Shown here in pieces: positions 16,749 through 25,279 of a stretch of 64,000 bases of DNA. The stretch is from Bacillus sp. FJAT-45037 (GTDB taxonomy: Bacteria; Bacillota; Bacilli; Bacillales; Bacillaceae_D), in contig NZ_KZ454938.1 of assembly GCF_002797325.1 (NCBI RefSeq), positions 1,128,267 to 1,192,266 on the forward strand, written 5' to 3'. A model generated the notes under the pieces. The model searched no databases. It was not told the origin of the DNA and was given only the letters and a program-made list of their open reading frames with translations. Position 1 is the first letter of the stretch. The number at the start of each line of letters is the position of its first letter. Position numbers and translations under genes: made by a program.

Positions 16749-18371
16749 CTATCCTTCGATTCTGTTTGCAGAGTGAATATCATCAATAGAGCATAAAGCT
16801 TGAAGCACAGCATCATCGACTGTTTTATCAACAGTAATCATCATAATCGCTTCGCCACCAACTTCCGTTCTTCCTACTTGCATTGTCGCGATATTGACAT
16901 TATGTTCAGCAAGCAATTGACCCATTCGTCCAATGACACCTGGTTTATCGTTATGTTGGATATAGAGCAGATGACCTTCAGGGATAAAGTCAACATTAAA
17001 GCCATTAATGCTTACAATCCTTGCTCCATATTCTTTTATATAGGTTCCTTTAATTTCAAAGCGTCGATCTTCACCATGAACAATCGCATGTATTAAATTG
17101 GAGTAGCCAAATGTATTGCTCACATGTTTCTCACCATAAATGATTCCTCGCTCTTTAGCAATCAAAGCAGCATTTACATCATTAACAGCGGCATCTACAC
17201 GCGGCTGAAGAAAACCAGCAATTAAACTACGTGTCGTAATAGATGTTTCAAGTTCAGTAACGTTTCCTCCATAAAATACTTCGATTTCTTGCACCGGTGT
17301 TTTCATTACCTGGGACAAAAGATTTCCCATTCGCTTGGTGAGATCGTAATAGGGTTGTATCTTTTCATAAACTTCTTTTGATAAAGTCGGTAAATTAATT
17401 GAATTTGTTGCAGGCTGTCCTTCAAGGAAGCGAATGACTTCTTCTGATACTTGGGCAGCGACATTTAATTGGGCTTCTTTTGTTGAAGCGGCAATATGAG
17501 GCGTAGCAATCACATTGTCGTATTGTAATAGTTCTTGATCTTGTGCAGGCTCACTTTCAAATACATCCAAAGCAGCCCCAGCAATATGTCCATTCGCAAG
17601 ATAATGCTTTAATGCCTCTTCGTCAATAATTCCACCACGTGCACAATTGATTAAAAAGACGCCTTTTTTCGTCTTGGAGATATTCTCCATTCCGAGGAGC
17701 CCTTTTGTTTCTTTTGTTAGAGGTGTGTGAACAGTGATGATATCAGATTCTGATAACACTTCATCTAAACTAGCAGGTGTCACACCAATTTTTTCAGCAC
17801 GCGCTTTAGTTAAAAATGGATCAAACACAAGTAGTGGCATCTCAAATGCACGTGCTCGTTTGGCAATCTGAGTACCAATTCGACCAAATCCCACAATACC
17901 TAATGTTTTTCCACGTAGTTCAGAACCTTGAAAAGCTTTTCTATTCCATTCTCCAGCTTTTATTGATGCGTTAGCTTGAGGAATTTTTCTGAGTAATGAA
18001 CAAATCATTGCAAATGTGTGTTCAGCAGTCGAAATCGTATTACCATCAGGAGCATTAACAACCACCACGCCATGTTTTGTGGCAGCGTCTAAATCAATGT
18101 TATCTACACCGACCCCTGCACGCGCAACAATTTTTAAGTTTGGCATTTGAAGAAGGAGTTCTTCGGTAACTTTAGTTGCGCTTCGGACAAGTAGCGCATC
18201 AAAAGAAGATAAATCATCAACATCATCAACAAATGATTCAACACAGTTTACGTCAGAATTCCTTAATAAAGGCGCCAAACCTTCTTGGCTCATTGAATCA
18301 GATACTAAAATATGATACTTTGCTGTACGTTCTGTTGGTACTTCATTCTCCACTAAGGCTTGCTTGTTCAT
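16749..18371 (-). CDS. serA: D-3-phosphoglycerate dehydrogenase
   Basis: First enzyme of serine synthesis, NAD-dependent, 540 residues (long type with C-terminal ACT domain). Visible landmarks: [34 protein letters not shown], the NAD motif [36 protein letters not shown], and a C-terminal ACT domain with [18 protein letters not shown]. The minus-strand GTG at 18380 overlaps the Shine-Dalgarno AAGGGAG, so the ATG at 18371 is used. Expression is controlled by the upstream T-box. Confidence 0.95.
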   Translation of the reverse strand: MNKQALVENEVPTERTAKYHILVSDSMSQEGLAPLLRNSDVNCVESFVDDVDDLSSFDALLVRSATKVTEELLLQMPNLKIVARAGVGVDNIDLDAATKHGVVVVNAPDGNTISTAEHTFAMICSLLRKIPQANASIKAGEWNRKAFQGSELRGKTLGIVGFGRIGTQIAKRARAFEMPLLVFDPFLTKARAEKIGVTPASLDEVLSESDIITVHTPLTKETKGLLGMENISKTKKGVFLINCARGGIIDEEALKHYLANGHIAGAALDVFESEPAQDQELLQYDNVIATPHIAASTKEAQLNVAAQVSEEVIRFLEGQPATNSINLPTLSKEVYEKIQPYYDLTKRMGNLLSQVMKTPVQEIEVFYGGNVTELETSITTRSLIAGFLQPRVDAAVNDVNAALIAKERGIIYGEKHVSNTFGYSNLIHAIVHGEDRRFEIKGTYIKEYGARIVSINGFNVDFIPEGHLLYIQHNDKPGVIGRMGQLLAEHNVNIATMQVGRTEVGGEAIMMITVDKTVDDAVLQALCSIDDIHSANRIEG

Positions 18372-18445
18372 TCTCTTCACTCCCTTAAAATTAAAACTCT
18401 CTTTTTAAATAAGTACAACATGCTCAAAAATGAAAGCGCTACAAC

Positions 18446-18715
18446 AAAAAGAACCTTCTGCCCACACGACGGAATCGTGAGGGGCGGAAGGTTCTAACCG
18501 CGGTGCCACCCTCATTCATGTGTCACATGACACATCTTAGGGGAGAATGCTCTCCAAAGGTAACGGATTATCCGGATCAATCTACTAGCTAGGAGCGTTC
18601 GATTAATCAACTCAGAAGGGCTATCCAAAGCAGGCCTCGTTAGTTCGCACCAACCACTAACTCTCTGATGATGGCTTCTACTTTTTCATTTCTTCATCAA
18701 CGTTTACAAATATAG
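18446..18715 (-). ncRNA. T-box leader, serine (AGC) specifier
   Basis: Read on the minus strand the leader has stem I with AGAGAG, GGTTGGTGCGAA and a specifier loop GGATAGCCC in which AGC (complement of 18620-18622) is a serine codon, then the T-box sequence AGGGTGGCACCGCGGTT (complement of 18495-18511) and a terminator hairpin AGAACCTTCCGCCC...GGGCAGAAGGTTCTTTTTG (complement of about 18446-18495). A serine specifier agrees with serA downstream: uncharged tRNA-Ser would stabilise the antiterminator and switch on serine synthesis. Confidence 0.93.
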
Positions 18716-18741
18716 TAGAGTGAATACTCTAATTGTTTGAT

Positions 18742-18770
18742 AATTTAACATATTTAAATCCTTCTGTCAA
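18742..18770 (-). promoter_or_regulatory. Sigma-A promoter of the serA T-box leader
   Basis: On the minus strand: TTGACA (complement of 18765-18770), a 17-nt spacer and TAAATT (complement of 18742-18747). The -35 box is perfect and the position, about 30 nt before stem I of the T-box, is appropriate. Confidence 0.65.
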
Positions 18771-18852
18771 ATTGAATGCGAGGCTGAACTTTACTTTGTT
18801 GATTCTGATTTAATTGACAAGATCATATGATGTTTTAGAGGAGTTGATAGAC

Positions 18853-19911
18853 ATGGAATATACTGTGCAGATAGGGGACACGGTTTCTAAAGTAGCCAAA
18901 AAACATGGCATCCGACCATTTGATTTGCTTTTATTTAATCAGCATATTCAAAACAAGCATGATTATGTGATGCCTGGTTCTGTCCTACATATTCCTAAGC
19001 ATTCAGATGGGGAACTCGAATTAAATGAAATTTGGACAGAGTATGGGCATGAAGATTTAGAAGATGAGTTACCTCGTTTAAAAGCATTAGGTGCAAGAGT
19101 CGAAGTGATTGGCTATTCAGTTATGAAAAAGCCTATTTATGCGTTAAGCATTGGGCGAGGGAAGAAGTCTGTTTTTTATTCAGGTGGATGGCATGCAAAT
19201 GAATGGCATACTTCTAAATTTCTAATGGAATTTACCCGCGCATGCTTATTAGCGTCTGAAGAATCATATAAGCTGTACGGGTATGACCCCTCTGCATTAC
19301 TTGATGAGATTAAACTATATATCGTTCCAATGGTTAACCCAGATGGCATCGGTCTTGTTTTACAAGGAGTATACAAAGATCATCCATATCGGGAGCAAGT
19401 GTTAGAAATAAATAAGGGGATGAGACGCTTTGAACACTGGTCGAGCAATATTCGCGGGGTCGATTTAAATCATCAATGGCCAGCGGGATGGGAAATAGAA
19501 GCAAAGGAAAGCCCGCAAGAACCTTGGTCTCGTCATTATAGTGGAGAGGCACCGTTAACAGAACCGGAAGCAAAAGCAATCCACAGGTTTACGTTAAGGC
19601 ACTCTTTTGAATACGTGCTTGCTTTTCATTCACAAGGTCAAGTCATTTATTGGGGGTACCGCGGACTAGAGCCAGCCATTAGTGAAGAGATGGTTGAACG
19701 ATTATCTTTAGTAAGCTCCTATACGCCCGTCCAAACCGCAGATAGTGATGGTGGTTTTAAAGATTGGTTCATTCAAGAAACAGGTAGGCCTGGATTTACG
19801 ATCGAAGTAGGGGTAGGAACGAATCCCTTGCCAAATGAGTCATATGCGGAGATCTGGTCTAATGCCAGTATGTTAGCCTTAGAAGGGTTGACCTTGATTA
19901 AAGTGAAATAA
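18853..19911 (+). CDS. M14 zinc carboxypeptidase with N-terminal LysM (gamma-D-glutamyl-diamino acid endopeptidase type)
   Basis: A 352-residue protein beginning with a LysM domain (residues 3-49, VQIGDTVSKVAKKHGIRPFD) and followed by an M14 peptidase domain: zinc ligands His114 and Glu117 in GGWHANEWHTSK, MVNPDGIGLVL, GVDLNHQWPAGW, a third histidine in AFHSQGQVIYWGY and the catalytic glutamate in FTIEVGVG. This architecture is that of spore-associated peptidoglycan peptidases such as endopeptidase I. No signal peptide is present. AGAGGAG at 18837-18843 selects ATG 18853 over upstream in-frame starts. Confidence 0.85.
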   Translation: MEYTVQIGDTVSKVAKKHGIRPFDLLLFNQHIQNKHDYVMPGSVLHIPKHSDGELELNEIWTEYGHEDLEDELPRLKALGARVEVIGYSVMKKPIYALSIGRGKKSVFYSGGWHANEWHTSKFLMEFTRACLLASEESYKLYGYDPSALLDEIKLYIVPMVNPDGIGLVLQGVYKDHPYREQVLEINKGMRRFEHWSSNIRGVDLNHQWPAGWEIEAKESPQEPWSRHYSGEAPLTEPEAKAIHRFTLRHSFEYVLAFHSQGQVIYWGYRGLEPAISEEMVERLSLVSSYTPVQTADSDGGFKDWFIQETGRPGFTIEVGVGTNPLPNESYAEIWSNASMLALEGLTLIKVK

Positions 19912-19946
19912 AAAGAGGCAGCCGGAATTTTCGGCTGCCTTTATTT
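19911..19946. terminator. Bidirectional terminator between the M14 peptidase and ferredoxin genes
   Basis: AGGCAGCCG (19916-19924), loop GAATTTT, CGGCTGCCT (19932-19940) flanked by an A-run on the left and TTATTT on the right. Confidence 0.85.
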
Positions 19947-20228
<282 letters not shown>

Positions 20229-20474
20229 TCAACCCTAGGTTTGGATAGAATAATCTATTCTAGTTCCTTAACTAGTGTGATTTGATTTTGTACTTAACTA
20301 TTGTAAAGCTGAATCGAAAACTTTTCAACCAAATCATTCCTAAAGTTACAAAACAAGAATATGGTCTTTTCATTATTCCCTCTGTAAGACCATTTAGCCT
20401 TCAACTTTAACGGAAATTTGATACAATACTTACAACGAAGGAACGTATAGGAAAAGCGTAGATGAGGTGAATCA

Positions 20475-21521
20475 ATGACTGTTAAAGATGTCATTATAAT
20501 ATCTGTATGTAAAGCGTTAAAAGGGGAACGTACCATTTACGGAGCGTATCATCTTCTTCAAGGGAAAAAGTCTGCTCAAACTATTCAAGATGGTCATTTA
20601 TTTTCGATTCTCCCTTATTATGGAATGTTTCCGAAGATGAAACGAGCAGATATAGCAATGAAAGTGAAAATTCTTGCAGAACAGAAACTCATGCAACAGG
20701 TCTCTGAAGATCGATTTATCGTAACGGACCGTGGAGAAGCGTTTTTAGAGAGCGAAACGGACAAATGGCCTTTACTTCAAGAGTTGAATGGTTGGAAATA
20801 CTCGAGACTAACGCGAACGTTTTGGCTACGGATGACGCTATGGATACAGACAGTTACAGAACTTCACATGAACCGAAGGGATTTTATACCAATTGTTCAA
20901 GAACGTGAAGTGCAGTTTTGGGTCAAGCAACATATGCCAAGAACAAAAGTCATTAGAGATGAGCAGTTAAGCAAACTATACGAAGAGTTGCATCATTTTT
21001 TGCGTTGTCTCAATGAAGGCCATTCGCTTTTTCTCGTTTTGCAATTAACAAGTCATAAGCGGATTGGCTATACGAGGGGCCAAGCTGCAAGATTGTGCTC
21101 CATCCGTGAAGACGACGCTGATATCATTCACGAGGCTCTGTTACATAAGTTGTTTGCATTTATTGAAAATCGAGAAGGATTGGATAGACTTCCTTCGTTT
21201 ATAGATCAACAAATTAAGGAAGCCGGATGGACAAAGTCTGCTGAGCGAACCAGTCAATTATTAAAACAAGGGATGTCAATAGAACAGATTGCATCCATGA
21301 GACAGTTAAAAACAAGTACGATTGAAGATCATATCATCGAAATTGCCTTGCAAGATGCTACATTTCCTATAAATAAGTATGTCTCAGAAGCCATACAAAT
21401 GGAGATTGATCAATTATTGATTCGTGAACAATCCATTAAATTACGTGACATAAAAGCGGCTCTCGGCGATGCGGCTAGTTACTTTATGATCCGTTTAGCA
21501 CTTACAAGACGGGGGGAATGA
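20475..21521 (+). CDS. ypbB: YpbB, helix-turn-helix protein upstream of RecS helicase
   Basis: A 348-residue protein matching YpbB, encoded in front of the RecQ-type helicase gene in many Bacilli. The C-terminal part has a helix-turn-helix region (LLKQGMSIEQIASMRQLKTSTIEDHI) of the type found at RecQ C-termini, so it may supply the DNA-binding module absent from the short RecS helicase; that is inference. GAGGTGA precedes the ATG by 6 nt. It overlaps recS by a few nt. Confidence 0.85.
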   Translation: MTVKDVIIISVCKALKGERTIYGAYHLLQGKKSAQTIQDGHLFSILPYYGMFPKMKRADIAMKVKILAEQKLMQQVSEDRFIVTDRGEAFLESETDKWPLLQELNGWKYSRLTRTFWLRMTLWIQTVTELHMNRRDFIPIVQEREVQFWVKQHMPRTKVIRDEQLSKLYEELHHFLRCLNEGHSLFLVLQLTSHKRIGYTRGQAARLCSIREDDADIIHEALLHKLFAFIENREGLDRLPSFIDQQIKEAGWTKSAERTSQLLKQGMSIEQIASMRQLKTSTIEDHIIEIALQDATFPINKYVSEAIQMEIDQLLIREQSIKLRDIKAALGDAASYFMIRLALTRRGE

Positions 21522-21523
21522 CC

Positions 21524-23044
21524 GTGCAACTTTTAGACGAACTAAAGAAGTGGTTTGGCTACTCGAGTTTTAGACCAGGCCAAAAAGAGATCGTGGAAGC
21601 TGTAGTAAAGGGAGAGGACGTTCTGGCTGTTCTTCCTACAGGTACTGGTAAATCCATTTGTTATCAGCTGCCTGGATTGATCTTGCCTGGTGTTACTATC
21701 ATTGTGTCCCCATTATTATCATTGATGGAAGATCAGGTTCAACAACTTCGTAGTGAAGGTATTAAGTCTGTCGTCGCTGTTAATAGCTTTATGAGTTACC
21801 AAGAGCGACAATCTGTTGTGAATCACTTACATGAATATAAATTAATTTATACATCACCTGAAATGCTCCAATCTGAATTCTTTCGTTCTAAGCTAAAAAC
21901 ACTTCAAGTCTCGTTATTTGTTGTTGATGAAGCGCATTGCATCTCGCAATGGGGACATGAATTTCGGAGTGATTATTTAAGATTAGCGAGTGTGCGAAAG
22001 CAACTAGGTCATCCTCCTTGTTTGGCGATTACGGCAACGGCTACCACCACAGTACAAAAAGATATATGTCATTATTTAAACATGGTTGATGTGAAGCGGT
22101 ACATTCATTCAGTTAATAGGCCCAACATAGCCTTACAGGTGGAAACGTATGTAACGACAGATGAAAAGTTAGAGCGGCTCCTTGAGCTTATTGAGTCATT
22201 AGAAGGTCCTGGTATGGTTTATTTTTCAAGTCGTATGTGGAGCGAATCGGTGGCTCGAAAGTTAATGCAAAAAGGAATTTCTGATGTGAACTTTTATCAT
22301 GGTGGTATGACAACTGAGGACCGATTGTTGATTCAACAGCAATTTATGCAAGGGGAACTAAATATTATTTGTTGTACAAGCGCATTTGGAATGGGGATTA
22401 ATAAAAATAATATCCGCTATGTAATTCATTTTCATTATCCTACTCAGATGGAATCCTATGTACAGGAAATAGGCAGAGCGGGACGTGATGGAGAGGATAG
22501 TTTGGCGATTGTCCTTTTTAGTGAGGAAGACCGTGGCCTAGCAAAGCTTCTATCGGTCCGAGAACAACTCACCCCTGACCAAGTGAGAACTATACTAGAA
22601 CGATTGCAACGAGAGAGCGAATTATCGGAAAAAATGGTCTCGGAAATTTGTGCACAAGCAGGTTGTAGTGAAGTTGTTTGGAGAAATATGTTGTTTGCAT
22701 TAGAGGAACTAGACGTAATTGAATCGGGCAGAATAAAAAGATTTTCTGTCGATGCTATCACAGAGAGGCTTGCGCATGGGTTTACTCAATATAAAATATC
22801 CAAACAGAAACAATTAACAGCATTTGAACATTGGCTGCAATTACGGACATGTAGGCGTTCTGGAATGTTACAGTATTTTAATGAATCACCTCAAAAAAAT
22901 GACCATAAGTGTTGCGATCGTTGTCGGTTTGAACTTGATGATTATAGAAAAACAAACACGCAATCAGCTAAGCAAGAATTAGTTCTTCATTGGGAACAAG
23001 AGCTGAAGAAGCGCTTTTTAATCCCTTTTGAGGCATCGAAATGA
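21524..23044 (+). CDS. recS: RecQ-family ATP-dependent DNA helicase RecS
   Basis: 3'-5' DNA helicase of the short RecQ class, about 506 residues. Motifs visible: motif 0 FGYSSFRPGQKEIV, Walker A LPTGTGKS, DEAH box VDEAHCISQWGHEF, TATATTTV, FHYPTQMESYVQEIGRAGRDG (motif VI) and a zinc-binding RQC-like tail (Cys-Cys-Asp-Arg-Cys near DHKCCDRCRF). A run of G at 21511-21516 is too close to ATG 21518 but well placed for GTG 21524, so the latter is preferred; the difference is two residues. Confidence 0.92.
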   Translation: MQLLDELKKWFGYSSFRPGQKEIVEAVVKGEDVLAVLPTGTGKSICYQLPGLILPGVTIIVSPLLSLMEDQVQQLRSEGIKSVVAVNSFMSYQERQSVVNHLHEYKLIYTSPEMLQSEFFRSKLKTLQVSLFVVDEAHCISQWGHEFRSDYLRLASVRKQLGHPPCLAITATATTTVQKDICHYLNMVDVKRYIHSVNRPNIALQVETYVTTDEKLERLLELIESLEGPGMVYFSSRMWSESVARKLMQKGISDVNFYHGGMTTEDRLLIQQQFMQGELNIICCTSAFGMGINKNNIRYVIHFHYPTQMESYVQEIGRAGRDGEDSLAIVLFSEEDRGLAKLLSVREQLTPDQVRTILERLQRESELSEKMVSEICAQAGCSEVVWRNMLFALEELDVIESGRIKRFSVDAITERLAHGFTQYKISKQKQLTAFEHWLQLRTCRRSGMLQYFNESPQKNDHKCCDRCRFELDDYRKTNTQSAKQELVLHWEQELKKRFLIPFEASK

Positions 23045-23640
23045 AGGAGCAAACAAGACCGATTGACCGTCTAAGTGACCGAGAAGTTTTGATCAGCTTG
23101 TACCTATCACAGCTCGCGATTATCCTTTTAGCGATGGTATTATCATTTTTTGTCTTTCCTGATTTTTTGAGTTTTTACAGGTTACTATCTTTTTCATGGT
23201 TTGATGTGATCATCATTGGTGGAGGATTTGCTGGAATCGTCGTTCTAGCAGATGTATTGATTGATCGGTTTGTTCCTAAGCGTTTCTTAGATGATGGGGG
23301 GATAAACGAACGTGTATTTACAAATCGTTCGATCCCACATATGGTCATCTTGTGTATGACGATTGCTATTGCAGAAGAATGGTTGTTTAGAGCGGTGCTA
23401 CAAACTGCTTTTGGCCTAGTCATCGCAAGCACCCTTTTTGCTCTTGTACATGTCCGATACGTCAAGAAGCCATTCCTATTTATTTTTGTGCTATTGGTTA
23501 GTTTCTCTTTAGGTTGGTTATTTAAGTATACAGAAAGCCTTATCGTCACAATAACGGCTCATTTTCTTATTGATTTTTTATTTGGATTATATATTCGATC
23601 CAAAGTTCAAAAACAGGGAATTCAAACCATTGATCTTTAA
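23041..23640 (+). CDS. ypbD: CPBP family intramembrane metalloprotease YpbD
   Basis: A 199-residue polytopic membrane protein with the CPBP/ABI (CAAX-protease-like) motifs EEWLFRAVLQ (motif 1, EExxxR), ALVHVRY (motif 2) and a third region ITAHFLIDFLFG. The ATG overlaps the recS stop (ATGA). The natural substrate is unknown. Confidence 0.88.
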   Translation: MKEQTRPIDRLSDREVLISLYLSQLAIILLAMVLSFFVFPDFLSFYRLLSFSWFDVIIIGGGFAGIVVLADVLIDRFVPKRFLDDGGINERVFTNRSIPHMVILCMTIAIAEEWLFRAVLQTAFGLVIASTLFALVHVRYVKKPFLFIFVLLVSFSLGWLFKYTESLIVTITAHFLIDFLFGLYIRSKVQKQGIQTIDL

Positions 23641-23680
23641 ATAGAAGGAGCCGATACTATACATAAAGAGGTGAAACGTC

Positions 23681-23917
23681 ATGAGTGTTAAACGGCTAAA
23701 AGAAGACCAAGCTGAGCCACTTCGTCAACATATGTCAAGAAGATCAACAGATGAAGCGAACGAGGTAGAGAGTCTTCCATCAAGAAAAAATGCACATCGA
23801 AACCGTAAGAAAAAAGGAACGTTTAAAATGACGTTCCCTCTAGTTAGGCTCCTGCTTATGATTTTCTTACTTATTGTTATGTTGCTAGTATTCTCCCCGT
23901 ATTGGTTAAATCAATAA
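23681..23917 (+). CDS. Small single-pass membrane protein in the ypbE position (78 aa)
   Basis: The protein has a charged, basic N-terminal half (to about residue 50, ending RNRKKKGTFKM) and one transmembrane helix (TFPLVRLLLMIFLLIVMLLVF), then stops eight residues later. It occupies the place of ypbE between ypbD and ypbF. B. subtilis YpbE has a similar basic-TM N-terminus followed by an extracytoplasmic LysM domain, which is lacking here. Whether it is a shortened YpbE or an unrelated small protein is not certain. GAGGTG precedes the start. Confidence 0.7.
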   Translation: MSVKRLKEDQAEPLRQHMSRRSTDEANEVESLPSRKNAHRNRKKKGTFKMTFPLVRLLLMIFLLIVMLLVFSPYWLNQ

Positions 23918-23978
23918 TTAACTGTAAGTTCTAGTTTGTCCTTCTTTTCATACGTTGTTATAAAGGGGGGAGTGACTA

Positions 23979-24437
23979 GTGAGTAAAATAAAAGAGTGGA
24001 ATCTATACCCAGAGGCACTTACAGGAGTAAGCCTGGTGATGCTTGAAGAGATGATTATAAGAAAAGAAAAATGGGAGCAATACAAGAAAGCAAAAAATCA
24101 TTGGAGCCTTTTCACTCTTTTATGTCTCGGTTTCTTTCTTTTTTTTGGTGCTCAAGCGTTGCAAACCAATCATGTGTCTTTTAGTGGGAATTTTCTATCG
24201 CTACTTGTAGGCAATGTTATCGTCGTTTTATTAATTGGGTTGTTTAGCTTGGGGTTAATGCAAATTAAATTCCTATCCAAAAAAACGAATAAAGCCGAAG
24301 ATGAGTATGAGGCTTTGCGTATAGAGTGTATTGAACGTCAAACCGAATTATGGGAAAGAGATAGTGATTATAAAGTTCGAGAGAATGTTTTCTCTTATAT
24401 GAAAAAATCACATGATGTCAACTTATATTACAAATAA
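23979..24437 (+). CDS. ypbF: YpbF (DUF2663) membrane protein
   Basis: A 152-residue protein with two transmembrane helices (about residues 45-62 and 73-93) and a charged C-terminal helix, matching the DUF2663 family to which YpbF belongs. GGGGGGAG at 23966-23973 precedes the GTG start, and the gene follows in the fer-ypbB-recS-ypbD-ypbE-ypbF order of B. subtilis. Function unknown. Confidence 0.8.
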   Translation: MSKIKEWNLYPEALTGVSLVMLEEMIIRKEKWEQYKKAKNHWSLFTLLCLGFFLFFGAQALQTNHVSFSGNFLSLLVGNVIVVLLIGLFSLGLMQIKFLSKKTNKAEDEYEALRIECIERQTELWERDSDYKVRENVFSYMKKSHDVNLYYK

Positions 24438-24481
24438 AACCACTTCGTCATTCAGGGAGCATGCTGAATGGCGAAGTGGTT
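24438..24481. terminator. Long hairpin between ypbF and the minus-strand small gene
   Basis: AACCACTTCGTCATTCAG (24438-24455) pairs with CTGAATGGCGAAGTGGTT (24464-24481), an 18-bp stem with one mismatch. The minus-strand exit is followed by TTTTATTT, so it ends the small minus-strand gene and probably also the ypb operon. Confidence 0.75.
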
Positions 24482-24496
24482 CAATGTGTTGAAAAG

Positions 24497-24718
24497 TTAA
24501 GCTGATATATTAGGGTGACCGAAGAATAAGTGCGCCTCTCTAGAGAACGGACGCCCACTAACAAATATAAAGGCTTCATTGTACATGTCTATTCGTCCAA
24601 ATGCTAAAGTGATTCGTGATTTAGAGCAATAAACTTCCACAGGGAGACCTATTCGTTGGTTAAAGGCAAGGTCCTGATTTGTGACGAGAGACTTATCTAT
24701 AAGCTTTGTTAAGATCAT
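24497..24718 (-). CDS. Small hypothetical protein under a probable cre site (73 aa)
   Basis: The minus-strand ATG at 24718 has AGGTGGGAG in front and opens a 73-residue frame (MILTKLIDKSLVTNQDLA...) with no membrane segment, ending just before the hairpin 24438-24481. An ATG six codons further upstream (24736) is in frame but lacks a ribosome binding site. A perfect catabolite-responsive element lies at 24745-24759, 27 nt upstream. The product is not recognised. Confidence 0.55.
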   Translation of the reverse strand: MILTKLIDKSLVTNQDLAFNQRIGLPVEVYCSKSRITLAFGRIDMYNEAFIFVSGRPFSREAHLFFGHPNISA

Positions 24719-24744
24719 ATTCTCCCACCTTTCCATAATAAATA

Positions 24745-24759
24745 ATGTAAGCGCTTACT
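24745..24759. promoter_or_regulatory. cre (CcpA-binding) site
   Basis: ATGTAAGCGCTTACT matches the cre consensus WTGNAANCGNWNNCW at all fixed positions and is nearly palindromic. It is just upstream of the minus-strand small gene, where CcpA could repress or activate it. Confidence 0.6.
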
Positions 24760-24996
24760 AAATCTCTGTGTCTTCATTGTATCTTAATAAAACTGAAAAT
24801 TCAATCTTTATTGTGAGAAATTCTTCCAACTTTTTTGATTAAAATTGAAAAAAAACGATGAGCTTTCGTTTGAACATAACTATCGAATGTTTGAGAGATT
24901 GTCACAAAATGATTAAAGACTAAAAGACAAGCTTATGTTATTATGTTTATAAGATAAAATTTGGATTTAACATCTGCAAATGGGGAGTGTTGAATT

Positions 24997-25104
24997 GTGA
25001 CTTCTGTACAATTAATCGCAGTTTTAGGATTTGGAATGATGGCTATGCTACTTTCTGTTGTTATGGCGATCGGGTTATTAAAACTTTCGCAGTACTCTGA
25101 ATAA
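24997..25104 (+). CDS. Single-helix membrane mini-protein (35 aa)
   Basis: GGGGAG at 24982-24987 precedes GTG 24997, which opens a 35-residue frame almost entirely made of one hydrophobic helix (VQLIAVLGFGMMAMLLSVVM), ending KLSQYSE. A terminator hairpin follows directly at 25115-25149, so it is a complete monocistronic unit. Function unknown. Confidence 0.55.
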   Translation: MTSVQLIAVLGFGMMAMLLSVVMAIGLLKLSQYSE

Positions 25105-25114
25105 ATATATTCAC

Positions 25115-25149
25115 TAGCTGGTGCCAATTTTAGGCATCAGCTTTCTTTC
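25115..25149 (+). terminator. Intrinsic terminator after the 35-aa ORF
   Basis: AGCTGGTGCC (25115-25124), loop, GGCATCAGCT (25133-25142) followed by TTCTTTCT. Confidence 0.7.
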
Positions 25150-25279
25150 TATCGATTTGGGATGGGATCAACCGATAAATACATCTTAATGTGAGATCGG
25201 AATTTAAAGTCGGAATATTCAGTGAGGTGGTTTTCTTTTCGTTTTCCGAAATGTACAATAGAAAAAAAGGGGTGATGAG

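Noticed and set aside
18430-18444. ATGAAAGCGCTACAA near the serA start as a possible cre
   Set aside because: The right half-site does not fit the consensus on either strand.
24760-24996. Intergenic stretch between the cre site and the 35-aa ORF
   Set aside because: AT-rich with no convincing frame; promoter-like boxes were too weak to report.
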